10,369 nt of DNA from Dehalococcoidia bacterium (GCA_023129355.1 JAGMCC010000026.1:1-10369), one strand, 5' to 3'. Positions 1-6,265 are shown, numbered from the stretch's first letter. Notes: generated by a model from the letters alone, not told the origin. Program-made: numbers and translations.

Positions 1-97
1 GAACCTTGACCTGGGTCTTCTTTTCTCGTTCCGCCAGCTCACTTCGAGCTTGGCTCCTCAAATCATTCAGTTTCTCCACAGAAGCCAGTCGCTTCAT
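1..97 (-). CDS. NuoF-like NADH-binding diaphorase subunit, N-terminal fragment
   Basis: Only the first 32 codons are in the window; the gene runs off the left edge. The visible start, MKRLASVEKLNDLRSQ followed by a charged stretch, resembles the N-terminus of NuoF/HoxF/HydB-type 51-kDa flavoproteins that begin with a thioredoxin-like 2Fe-2S domain. Such subunits bind FMN and NADH and carry a [4Fe-4S] cluster, in complex I, NAD-linked [FeFe]-hydrogenases or formate dehydrogenases. The ATG at 97-95 has an AGGAGG six bases upstream that overlaps the stop codon of the NuoE-like gene, so the two are very probably translationally coupled. The family call rests mostly on the NuoE neighbour, because none of the cofactor motifs lie inside the window. 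Which complex it serves cannot be decided here. Confidence 0.7.
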   Translation of the reverse strand, partial: MKRLASVEKLNDLRSQARSELAEREKKTQVKV

Positions 98-109
98 CAA
101 TAACCTCCT
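98..109 (-). promoter_or_regulatory. Ribosome binding site of the NuoF-like gene, overlapping the nuoE stop
   Basis: On the minus strand AGGAGG (109-104) lies six bases before the ATG at 97. The first two bases of the motif belong to the TAG stop of the preceding gene. This predicts coupled translation of the two subunits. Confidence 0.85.
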
Positions 110-620
110 ATTTATAGGAACTTAGAATGTCCTTTAGCTCGCTTGGCTTTACCTTTCTGTGGACATCGTCCCCGATAGCCACTACCGGGGATAGCCCGCA
201 GCAGCCCAGACAGCGGACAGTTTCCAGGGAGAATTTACCGTCTGGGGTTATGTCCTCTGGCTCAAGGTCATCCTCTTTCTTCAATGTATCCAGGAGCTTC
301 TGTCCTCCCTTAACATAGCAACTGGTACCCATGCAGACCTGGATGACGTGCCTGCCCTTGGGCACCATGGTGAAGAAGTGATAGAAGCTGACTATTCCAT
401 ATACCTCGCTCAGGGGGATCTTTAGGTCCCTGGAGATGGTCTTCAGAATCGGCACCGGTAGATAGCCAATTAACCCCTGTGCCTGTTGCAAAACCCGGAT
501 GAGGGCACCGGCTTGCCCCCCCGTATCGTCAATTATCCCCTGAATTTGGCTGAAGATCCTCCCTGCATACCCAGCCCCAATTGCCCTCTCTGGTCGAATC
601 TCACCTTCAATTGCTTCCAT
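108..620 (-). CDS. nuoE: NuoE-like 24-kDa [2Fe-2S] thioredoxin-fold subunit
   Basis: Predicted NADH dehydrogenase/diaphorase 24-kDa subunit of the NuoE/HoxE/HndA family, which carries one [2Fe-2S] cluster and passes electrons to or from the NuoF flavoprotein. The four cluster cysteines are present: CMGTSC and, about 35 residues later, CLGCC (C96, C101, C137 and C141 from the start chosen here). The N-terminal half has the usual helical bundle with 'GYLP' and 'LKIPLSEVYGIVSFYHFF'-type sequence. Length is 170 aa, normal for the family. I chose the ATG at 620 because AGGAGG (632-627) sits six bases upstream. A longer reading from the ATG at 671 adds 17 residues but has no ribosome binding site. 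The NuoF-like gene follows 10 bases downstream. The partner complex (hydrogenase, formate dehydrogenase or complex I) is outside the window. Confidence 0.9.
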   Translation of the reverse strand: MEAIEGEIRPERAIGAGYAGRIFSQIQGIIDDTGGQAGALIRVLQQAQGLIGYLPVPILKTISRDLKIPLSEVYGIVSFYHFFTMVPKGRHVIQVCMGTSCYVKGGQKLLDTLKKEDDLEPEDITPDGKFSLETVRCLGCCGLSPVVAIGDDVHRKVKPSELKDILSSYK

Positions 621-693
621 CTTCTGCCTCCTGTTTTTGATTAACTCAACCTGATTTGAGCTAGCGCTCATATGTATCAGGGCACAAAAAAGA

Positions 694-729
694 CATCCAA
701 TCTGGATATCCTAATCCTCTAATTGGATG
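694..729. repeat. 8-bp perfect inverted repeat in the nuoE leader
   Basis: CATCCAAT (694-701) and ATTGGATG (722-729) are exact inverse complements separated by 20 bases. The spacer itself contains the palindrome GGATATCC (704-711). The element lies between the candidate promoter and the nuoE start, so it could be an operator or an mRNA hairpin. No T run follows it, so a terminator is unlikely. Confidence 0.5.
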
Positions 730-799
730 CCTTTAAACTTACCACTACTAGTACGCTGTTTCAATTCGCCTCTTCTAGCTTGGGCTAACCTCCAAATAT

Positions 800-829
800 A
801 TTGTAGCACACAAAAAGCGCTACTTTCAC
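800..829 (-). promoter_or_regulatory. Candidate extended -10 promoter for the nuoEF genes
   Basis: On the minus strand TACAAT (805-800) is preceded directly by TGC, giving an extended -10 element. A GTGAAA -35-like hexamer (829-824) stands 18 bases upstream. The expected start is near 793. Assigned by eye; no other promoter as good was seen before the nuoE start. Confidence 0.4.
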
Positions 830-895
830 CCCCAAAGCTTCATAACCTCACCCTTGAGCATTTCTGCACTACGCATCGCTCTTTACTTTCCCCGG

Positions 896-1279
896 CTATT
901 TACCGACGGGATTGAAACCCTTGCCAAAGAGCTTTAGCTCTATCGGCTCGCCGTGGCCCCACCGCTTGTAAACCCGGCAGTACTGGCAGATGTCGGTCCC
1001 ATCCCCTTTCGCCCCGTAGTCGTAAAGCTTGCAGTAAGTACCCTCAACCTCCCAGCAGGGCAGTGCGCGATACTTGAACGCAGGACATTCATTCTTCACC
1101 GCATTAGGGCAGCGGAACATCTCCCAGCAGGGTGTCTTACCCTCCCAGAAGCCCAAGCTCGGTTCCGCCAAGAGCTTGCCTTTTGCTTCATCGATGACAC
1201 TCTCTATTTCGGCGATTTCCTCCACAGTTACAACTTCTTTAAGGGACTCTTTCACCATTTCCAACTCTTTCGGCTTCAT
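896..1279 (-). CDS. Two-CW domain cysteine-rich protein (short paralogue)
   Basis: A 127-aa soluble protein with seven cysteines at 51, 57, 65, 75, 83, 98 and 101. Two of them are followed by tryptophan (PCW at 51-52 and 75-76), the signature of the 'two-CW domain' family. The function of that family is not established; the cysteine pattern suggests a metal or Fe-S site, or redox-active thiols. Residues 1-40 are helical and acidic and lead into a conserved FWEGKTPCWEMFRCP motif. The end (FGKGFNPVGK) is shared with the next gene. GGGAGAAGG just upstream supports the ATG at 1279. It follows, after 85 bases, a larger gene with the same domain (identical cysteine spacing), so the pair arose by duplication and probably shares a transcript. 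There is no signal peptide or membrane segment. Confidence 0.8.
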   Translation of the reverse strand: MKPKELEMVKESLKEVVTVEEIAEIESVIDEAKGKLLAEPSLGFWEGKTPCWEMFRCPNAVKNECPAFKYRALPCWEVEGTYCKLYDYGAKGDGTDICQYCRVYKRWGHGEPIELKLFGKGFNPVGK

Positions 1280-1364
1280 TGCCTTCTCCCTCTACTCTAC
1301 CATTATTTAAGCTTCCCGGTTTCTCTAGCTTTCTGTATACCGAGCCGTCTCCCTCTCTCAGCGG

Positions 1365-2213
1365 TTAGCCAGCGGGATTGAACCCTTTATCAAATAGCTT
1401 TATCTCTATTGGTGCGTCCTGTCCCCACTTCTTGTAAGCCCGGCAGTTTCGGCAAATTTCAGTGCCGTCGCCTTTTGCCCCGTAATCGTAGAGCTTGCAG
1501 TAGGTCCCTTCGATCTCCCAGCAGGGCAGCGACCGATACTTGAACGCAGGGCACTCGCTCCTCACCGCCTCCGGGCAGCGGAACATCTCCCAGCAGGGTG
1601 TCTTCCCCTCCCAGAAGCCCATACCCGGCTCCGCCAGGATCTTGCCTTTCGCTTCCTCGATGACACTCTCTACATCGGCGATCTCTTCCAGAGTGGAAAC
1701 ACCTCTAAGGATCTCTTCCATCTGTTCCATTACCTTGGTGCTTATTGTCCTTGCTTCACCTTTAGCGCTCACCTCTGGTGTCTCGACACCTTTAGCTAGT
1801 AACTCAACCTCACCCTCCTGGAAGCCATAAACCTTGTCGGCGCGTTCGCCGGAGGTAAGCTTGACCCATATGGGATACGCAGTATATTTTGCGAACTGCT
1901 GGATTTCCATGTCTACTACCTCCCCATTTTCTCCCACCACCTCCGGCATTGATTCGCATTCCTTTATTTTGACCATATCACCAATTCTCATTTTGCTCCT
2001 CCCTTTTTCCATCATTAGTGGTAACTCTACCTCGCTCTCTCGGAAGCCATAAATCCTCCCCTTAAGTTCACCAGAGGTCATCTTGGCCCAAACAGGATAC
2101 GTGCGGTATTTCTCGTACTCCTGCATTTGCATCTCTACTATCTCGGCGATTTCGCCTACCACCTCTGGCATCGAGCCGCATTCCCTGATTATGACCGCAT
2201 CTCCTATTTTCAT
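1365..2213 (-). CDS. Tandem barrel-like repeats fused to a two-CW domain (long paralogue)
   Basis: A 282-aa soluble protein in three parts, numbered from the start chosen here. Residues 1-65 and 75-140 are two copies of one module, each with an M(K/R)IGD start, a central SMPEVVGE, a YP(V/I)W(A/V)K(M/L)TSGE strand and a final YGFxExEVEL. The alternating hydrophobic strands suggest a small SH3/KOW-like barrel; this is inference and I do not recognise the family. Residues ~165-282 are a two-CW domain with seven cysteines spaced exactly as in the downstream paralogue. I chose the ATG at 2213 because TAAGGAG lies nine bases upstream and the second repeat starts with the matching methionine. An ATG at 2234 would add seven residues but has a poorer ribosome binding site. 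The gene is transcribed away from a two-component system. Function unknown; redox or metal sensing or electron transfer is possible. Confidence 0.75.
   Translation of the reverse strand: MKIGDAVIIRECGSMPEVVGEIAEIVEMQMQEYEKYRTYPVWAKMTSGELKGRIYGFRESEVELPLMMEKGRSKMRIGDMVKIKECESMPEVVGENGEVVDMEIQQFAKYTAYPIWVKLTSGERADKVYGFQEGEVELLAKGVETPEVSAKGEARTISTKVMEQMEEILRGVSTLEEIADVESVIEEAKGKILAEPGMGFWEGKTPCWEMFRCPEAVRSECPAFKYRSLPCWEIEGTYCKLYDYGAKGDGTEICRNCRAYKKWGQDAPIEIKLFDKGFNPAG
1989..2003 (-). promoter_or_regulatory. Internal ribosome binding site and in-frame ATG at the second repeat
   Basis: Inside the long two-CW gene, GGGAGGAG (2003-1996) stands four bases before an in-frame ATG (1991-1989) that begins the second repeat. 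It is a stronger translation signal than the one at the gene's own 5' end. It may produce a shorter protein with one repeat plus the two-CW domain, or be the remnant of a separate gene that was fused. Confidence 0.55.
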
Positions 2214-2352
2214 TTCTCTCATCTCCTTACCCATTATTTACCGCTACCCCCGTTCTCCATTTCCATTTAACAATAAAGCAAATCCAAAGTCATCCGCATT
2301 CGCGCCTATTTATATCCTTTCGTTAGCGCAGCAAGCCTGGCCGTGTGGTTGA

Positions 2353-2397
2353 CACTTTAACTAGGCACTTTCAACTATATGCTATAGTTGAAAGTGC
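2353..2397. promoter_or_regulatory. Perfect 15-bp dyad plus a third half-site: predicted operator
   Basis: GCACTTTCAACTATA (2365-2379) and TATAGTTGAAAGTGC (2383-2397) are exact inverse complements around a 3-base centre. A further copy of the half-site, CACTTTAACTA (2353-2363), lies directly to the left and differs from CACTTTCAACTA (2366-2377) by one missing base. There is no T run after the dyad, and it overlaps the -35 box of the plus-strand promoter, so it is better read as a protein-binding site than as a terminator. The neighbouring NarL-type regulator is an obvious candidate ligand. Confidence 0.7.
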
Positions 2398-2416
2398 TGA
2401 TAGGGCGGACTATAAT
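2388..2416 (+). promoter_or_regulatory. Strong sigma-70-type promoter of the response regulator gene
   Basis: TTGAAA (2388-2393), a 17-base spacer and TATAAT (2411-2416) make a near-consensus promoter. The start should be near 2424, giving a leader of only about 14 bases before the ATG at 2438. No AGGAGG-like site is visible in that leader. The -35 box is inside the right arm of the dyad. Confidence 0.75.
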
Positions 2417-2437
2417 ATGCGGTAGAGACAAGATATC

Positions 2438-3103
2438 ATGGAGAAAATCAAGATTTTACTGGCTGAGGATCACGTGGTTGTTCGCCAGGGTACTCGCCAG
2501 CTTCTAGAGCGGGAAAAGGACCTCGAGGTCATGGGTGAGGCTGGCGACGGCGAGGAGGCGGTCCGATTGGCCAGCCAACTCAAGCCCGATGTGGTCATTA
2601 TGGATGTCGCTATGCCCAAACTAAATGGCATCGAAGCTACAAAACAGATCAAGGCGCTGCTGCCCTCGACTGCGGTGCTTATACTCAGCGGCTACGATTA
2701 TGATGAGTATATTTTTGGCTTACTGGAGGCTGGCGCTGCTGGCTATTTACTGAAGGATGTGAGCGGCGATGAGCTAATCGGTGCTATCCGAGCGGTCTAC
2801 GCCGGGGAGCCGGTGCTTCATCCCGTAGTCGCTCGTAAGTTGATGACCCGCGTCAGGTCCCAGGTTTCCACAACTGCTGAGGCTGGCCCTCAGGAGATTT
2901 TAACTCAACGCGAGCTGGAAGTGCTCAAGCTGGCAGCGAAGGGCATGAGCAATAAGGATATTGCTGAGGCGCTCAACATCAGTGTGCGCACGGTCCAGGC
3001 CCACCTGAGGGACATCTTCAACAGGCTGGGAGTGGGATCTCGCTCTGAGGCAATAGTGTATGGCCTGAAAAAGGGATGGTTTAGCCTGGAAGATCTCCCT
3101 TGA
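2438..3103 (+). CDS. NarL/FixJ-family response regulator
   Basis: A 221-aa two-component response regulator. Residues ~4-120 form a receiver domain with the acidic pair E10/D11, the phosphoacceptor D56 (VVIMDVAMP), the switch S84 and the conserved K106 (YLLKD). A short linker leads to a LuxR-type helix-turn-helix at ~154-215 (LTQRELEVLKLAAKG, then NKDIAEALNISVRTVQAHL). On phosphorylation such proteins dimerise and bind promoter dyads. The start is the usual MEKIKILLAEDH; the ribosome binding site is weak and the leader very short. The histidine kinase begins 27 bases downstream on the same strand, so they are cognate partners. The dyad over its own promoter suggests autoregulation and control of the divergent two-CW genes; this is inferred from position only. 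Confidence 0.95.
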   Translation: MEKIKILLAEDHVVVRQGTRQLLEREKDLEVMGEAGDGEEAVRLASQLKPDVVIMDVAMPKLNGIEATKQIKALLPSTAVLILSGYDYDEYIFGLLEAGAAGYLLKDVSGDELIGAIRAVYAGEPVLHPVVARKLMTRVRSQVSTTAEAGPQEILTQRELEVLKLAAKGMSNKDIAEALNISVRTVQAHLRDIFNRLGVGSRSEAIVYGLKKGWFSLEDLP

Positions 3104-3130
3104 TGAATCCAGTGGCTTGAGGACTCGCCA

Positions 3131-5539
3131 ATGAGAATCCTGAGAAATGAGCATTTCTGGCTGATTGTAATCATCTTTACGCTCTGTGGCATCTTTCACT
3201 ACGCGGAGTATATAGGAATTATGGCCACAGAACCTCCCAGCTCCCATTTTGGGCTGACTCGACACGCCCTGGAGCGCATCCTTTTTCTGGTGCCCATAAT
3301 TTATGCTGGCTACATCTTCGGGCGAATCACAGGGTTGGTCACCTGCTTTGCCGCCCTGGTGGTTATGCTGCCCAGGGCTATCTTAATCTCGCCTGCTCCT
3401 GCGGATGCCATTCTTGAGTCGGTCGGCATCGCTGTGATAGGTGTACTAGCAACTCAATGGCTTTGGACAAGGGCGACGGAAAGGGGAAAAACCCAGCAAG
3501 CCCTAACCGAATTGCAGAGAACTCACGGGATTCTGCAATATTATGTTCAGTCCGCTAGGAGCAGTGAAAAACGGCTAACTATACTGAACGCCATCTCTAC
3601 AGTGCTGGGCGAGTCTCTGGAGAAGGATATTGTCCTGCGCAAGGCGGTTCAGATGGTGTCAGAACTGATGGAGGTAGAGGTCACCCTGATATACTCCCTG
3701 GATGAGGAGACCCAGGAGTTGACGCTCGTTGCCTATGAAGGTGTATCCGATGAGTTCGCCCAGGCTGTAGACAGCATGAAGATTGGCGAGGGCGTCTACG
3801 GGGAGGTAGCCAAGACAGGCCAGGCTATGGTGGTGGAGGATGTTTCCCGGGATCCCCGGCTGACCGATCCTGAGGTCAAGAAGATGCAAATCCAAATCCA
3901 GCTTATTGTACCCCTCATTCTCAGAGATAGCATTAGGGGCGTGGTTTGCGTGGCGATGCGCCGCCCCAGGCAGTTTACCCAGGAGGATATAGAACTACTC
4001 ACCGCGGTTGGCACGCAGATGACCACTGCTATCGAGAATGCCCGGCTTTATGAAGAGGAGCGTCTGGTGGCACAAAGATTGGCTGTGTCGGAGAGGAACC
4101 TTCGGAGGCTGTTTGAGAATGCCAGCGATGCTATCTGGGTTCACGATCTAACCGGTAATATTATAAATGCCAATAAGGCTGCTGAGAAGCTCACCGGTTA
4201 TAGCGTGGAAGAACTGACCAGAATGAATGTAAGGACTCTTCTGCCGGATGAAGGCCTTAGTGTAGCCGGACAGGTGCGGCGAAAGTTGTTCGAGAAGGAA
4301 CCCATAGAACAACCCTACGATCAGCGCCTGATCAGGAAGGACGGGACCGAGGCGATTCTAAAGCTGAGCACTGATTTAGCCACAGAGGATGGAAGGCCCA
4401 TGGCCTTCCAGCATATTGCCAGGGATGTCACCGAGGAAAAGCGTGCCGAGGAGGTGCTGAAGAAGAGCGAGAGAGAGCTTTCGCAGATAGTTGGGGGAAG
4501 CTCAGTGCCGACCTTCGTCATCAACAAGGAGCACATTCTCACGCACTGGAACAAGGCATGCGAGAGCCTAACCGGCGTCTCCGCAAGTGAAGTGGTCGGC
4601 ACCAATAAGCAGTGGTTAGCTTTCTATCCTGAAGAGAGACCGGTCATGGCTGACCTGGTAGTTGACAACGTGCCGGATGAAGAGATCGCCAGGCATTATG
4701 GCGATAAATATGCAAAGTCCGCACTTATAGAGGGAGCGTGTGAGGCTGAGGATTTCTTCTCCCAGTTCGGCGAGAGCGGGAGATGGCTGTTCTTCACCGC
4801 AGCGCCGCTGAGGGACAGTGAGGGGAAGGTCTTCGGCGCGATAGAGACCCTGCAGGATGTTACTGAGCAGAGGAGGATGCAGGACAACCTGCGCTACTAT
4901 CTTCAGCAGATTACCGGGGCCCAGGAAGAGGAACGCAAGCGCATTGCCCGAGAGCTTCATGATGAAACTGCTCAGGCTCTTTATGCCCTTAACCGCGAGG
5001 TGGACAATTTCCTTCGAAGTAATACGAATCTGCCAGCAGACAATGCTGCGTTCTTGAGGGACTTGAACAAAGAGATTAAGCAGGTCTTGCAGGAGGTGCG
5101 GCGCTTCGGTCAAGACCTGAGGCCGACCTTGTTGGATGACTTGGGGCTGCTGGCAACGCTGCGCTGGCTGGTAGGCGAGCTCAAAGAACAATTCGGGATA
5201 GAGGCAGATATAACAGTGTCGGGCATTGAGCGCCGCTTCTCTGCGGAGATGGAGCTAACGATTTTCCGCATAGTCCAGGAGGCACTGAGAAATGTCGAGA
5301 GGCATGCTCAGGCCTCAAAGGTGGAGGTTGCGGTGGAGTTTGGCGAGGGTAAAACGAGGGTATCTATTTGCGACAATGGCAAAGGGTTTGATTTGGGAGG
5401 AAGTCTGGCAGAGCTACCTCGTCTAGGCAAGCTGGGGCTTGCTGGAATGGAAGAGAGGGCGCGGCTACTTGGGGGCAACCTAAGGCTACAATCGGAGCTA
5501 GGCAAAGGGACATCTGTAGAAATAGAGGTACCAGTTTGA
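3131..5539 (+). CDS. Membrane-anchored GAF-PAS-PAS sensor histidine kinase (NarX/DesK class)
   Basis: An 802-aa sensor kinase and the likely partner of the upstream regulator. Residues ~9-113 hold about four hydrophobic membrane segments with short loops, then a coiled linker. A GAF domain follows (~145-305), then a first PAS (~322-437) and a second PAS (~447-580, with the HWNKACESLTG motif). The HisKA_3 dimerisation domain has the phosphoacceptor H610 in RIARELHDETAQ; the HDxxxQ form (D611, Q615) is the motif linked to phosphatase activity in NarX/DesK/LiaS-type kinases. The ATPase domain shows an N box (VQEALRNVERHAQ, N721), a G1 box (DNGKGFD, 748-754) and a G2 box (LGLAGMEERARLLGG). GAGG lies eight bases before the ATG. 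GAF and PAS domains can bind haem, flavin or small ligands, but no cofactor residue identifies the signal here. Confidence 0.95.
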   Translation: MRILRNEHFWLIVIIFTLCGIFHYAEYIGIMATEPPSSHFGLTRHALERILFLVPIIYAGYIFGRITGLVTCFAALVVMLPRAILISPAPADAILESVGIAVIGVLATQWLWTRATERGKTQQALTELQRTHGILQYYVQSARSSEKRLTILNAISTVLGESLEKDIVLRKAVQMVSELMEVEVTLIYSLDEETQELTLVAYEGVSDEFAQAVDSMKIGEGVYGEVAKTGQAMVVEDVSRDPRLTDPEVKKMQIQIQLIVPLILRDSIRGVVCVAMRRPRQFTQEDIELLTAVGTQMTTAIENARLYEEERLVAQRLAVSERNLRRLFENASDAIWVHDLTGNIINANKAAEKLTGYSVEELTRMNVRTLLPDEGLSVAGQVRRKLFEKEPIEQPYDQRLIRKDGTEAILKLSTDLATEDGRPMAFQHIARDVTEEKRAEEVLKKSERELSQIVGGSSVPTFVINKEHILTHWNKACESLTGVSASEVVGTNKQWLAFYPEERPVMADLVVDNVPDEEIARHYGDKYAKSALIEGACEAEDFFSQFGESGRWLFFTAAPLRDSEGKVFGAIETLQDVTEQRRMQDNLRYYLQQITGAQEEERKRIARELHDETAQALYALNREVDNFLRSNTNLPADNAAFLRDLNKEIKQVLQEVRRFGQDLRPTLLDDLGLLATLRWLVGELKEQFGIEADITVSGIERRFSAEMELTIFRIVQEALRNVERHAQASKVEVAVEFGEGKTRVSICDNGKGFDLGGSLAELPRLGKLGLAGMEERARLLGGNLRLQSELGKGTSVEIEVPV

Positions 5540-5544
5540 TTCAG

Positions 5545-5633
5545 TTGATATGGCAACAGCACCGCTTGTTTCTTAAGACGGGTACACCGATGTTATAGTC
5601 ACTCGTGTTATACTCGTGCTGATGCGATATCAA
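5545..5633. repeat. 89-bp segment with 18-bp imperfect inverted terminal repeats
   Basis: TTGATATGGCAACAGCAC (5545-5562) pairs with GTGCTGATGCGATATCAA (5616-5633) at 16 of 18 positions, around 53 bases. It fills the gap between the convergent kinase and zinc-ribbon genes and runs into the stop codon of the latter. It could act as a two-way terminator hairpin with a long loop, or be a small inserted element; no clear target-site duplication is seen. The interior also repeats GTTATA and ACTCGTG twice. Confidence 0.5.
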
Positions 5634-5881
5634 GAGTCATCCTCCTCTCCAGCAGTTGCAAGGCCTGGCCAGCCAGAGCCAGAGAATTCGGTGGACGTGG
5701 ATCTATCGCGCTCCCACCATGACCATGAATCTGGCCCGTAATTATCGAATTCCTTTTCCGCACCGCAGAACTGGCACACGCCCTTGCTGGTAGGGCCTTC
5801 GGGGGTCTCGATTATCCAGTAGTGGCAACAATTGCCTTTGCTAGTCGGTTCTTCGGGCGCAGTCTCCAGTTTGTTTACCAT
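5630..5881 (-). CDS. Small zinc-ribbon-like protein
   Basis: An 83-aa protein of unknown function. Its core is CCHYWIIETPEGPTSKG followed by CQFCGAEKEF; C18/C19, H20, C36 and C39 could form a small zinc-binding site. The segment PTSKGxC occurs twice (12-18 and 30-36), so the core may have grown by an internal duplication. The C-terminal ~35 residues are rich in Ser, Trp, Gly and acidic residues and look disordered. I chose the ATG at 5881 because AGGTG lies six bases upstream. Starts at 5899 (ATG) or 5905 (TTG) would be longer by 6 or 8 residues but lack a ribosome binding site. Similar short CHxW...CxxCG proteins occur in other bacteria without known function; that is a memory of the pattern, not a database match. 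It lies downstream of the ferredoxin gene by 148 bases. Confidence 0.65.
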   Translation of the reverse strand: MVNKLETAPEEPTSKGNCCHYWIIETPEGPTSKGVCQFCGAEKEFDNYGPDSWSWWERDRSTSTEFSGSGWPGLATAGEEDDS

Positions 5882-6029
5882 AACGCACACCTGTTGCATA
5901 TCCAAATTTATTCTAGGTCAGGGGATGACGCCTGTATGCGACTTTTGTCCCATGGAGGAGGCGATGATAGGATGGGCATGGGTGAGCAAACTGGGAGTAT
6001 GAAAAGGAGGAAAGCAGGAGTTGCTAGCG
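5882..6029 (-). promoter_or_regulatory. Spacer with a possible promoter for the zinc-ribbon gene
   Basis: On the minus strand TAGAAT (5915-5910) is a plausible -10 box. A CATACA hexamer 17 bases upstream is only a half match to a -35 box. A start near 5903 would fit translation from the ATG at 5881. No other feature is convincing in this 148-base gap. Confidence 0.3.
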
Positions 6030-6242
6030 CTACTCGATAACTATTTCAAGGGGCCAGCGTATGGCTCCGGTGGGGCAGACGTCTTCGCACTGGGTGCACC
6101 ATCGGTTGCACGAGACGCACCGTTCTTCTCTTATTATAGTTACAACGTTATCTACCAGCACCAGTATGTTACAATGGCACACGCTAACACATAGCCCACA
6201 CCCGTCACACTTTGCTCGGTCGATCACTGGCATTTCAAACAT
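6030..6242 (-). CDS. Small ferredoxin with two [4Fe-4S]-type motifs
   Basis: A 70-aa cytoplasmic ferredoxin, likely an electron carrier for enzymes such as the 2-oxoacid oxidoreductase encoded nearby. Motif 1 is canonical (CxxCxxCxxxC: C12, C15, C18, C22) with an extra C24. Motif 2 is unusual, CVSCNRWCTQCEDVCP (C42, C45, C49, C52, C56): five cysteines spaced 2-3-2-3, where the simple motif has four spaced 2-2-3. Either C42/C45/C52/C56 form a cluster with a six-residue insertion, or C49 takes part. I chose the ATG at 6242 with AGAGG eight bases upstream, since the predicted mRNA starts near 6259 and would exclude a TTG start at 6263. It follows the Crp-like gene by 63 bases and appears to have its own regulated promoter. 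Confidence 0.85.
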   Translation of the reverse strand: MFEMPVIDRAKCDGCGLCVSVCHCNILVLVDNVVTIIREERCVSCNRWCTQCEDVCPTGAIRWPLEIVIE

Positions 6243-6265
6243 TCTATCGGCCTCTCTCGGCAATC

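Larger units (their letters stand above)
621..895. other. Intergenic leader region upstream of the NuoE-like gene
   Basis: No convincing gene is seen in these 275 bases on either strand. The stretch holds the nuoE ribosome binding site (632-627), an inverted repeat (694-729) and a candidate promoter (800-829). On the minus strand around 824-811 there is a weak hairpin (AAAG-TAGCG-CTTT) followed by a short T run, which might end transcription of the two-CW gene, though the stem is only 4 bp. If the promoter is right, the nuoE mRNA has a leader of about 170 bases. Confidence 0.5.
2214..2437. other. Divergent control region between the two-CW genes and the two-component system
   Basis: No gene is seen in this stretch. 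The right half carries the dyad (2365-2397) and a strong plus-strand promoter (2388-2416). For the minus-strand genes the best -10 I find is TATAAA (2314-2309) in an A/T-rich patch, without a clear -35 box; a leader of about 95 bases would follow. That minus-strand promoter is tentative. Confidence 0.6.

Noticed and set aside
697..705. CCAATCTGG shared with 7152-7160 as a dispersed repeat
   Set aside because: A shared 9-mer is expected many times by chance in 10 kb, and the flanks do not align further.
953..1381. 142-codon open frame on the plus strand over the short two-CW gene
   Set aside because: Antisense to a gene whose cysteine pattern is conserved in a paralogue; the sequence is low-information and has no ribosome binding site.
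2365..2397. The dyad as a transcription terminator
   Set aside because: Neither strand has a T run after the stem, it is A/T-rich, and it contains the -35 box of a strong promoter.
4616..5191. 191-codon open frame on the minus strand inside the kinase
   Set aside because: Antisense to the PAS and HisKA_3 coding region, with no recognisable domain and no start signal.
5925..6002. 25-residue plus-strand peptide MTPVCDFCPMEEAM... with a CxxC motif
   Set aside because: The upstream AGG is too weak to call a ribosome binding site, the peptide is very short, and no promoter was found; it cannot be separated from chance.
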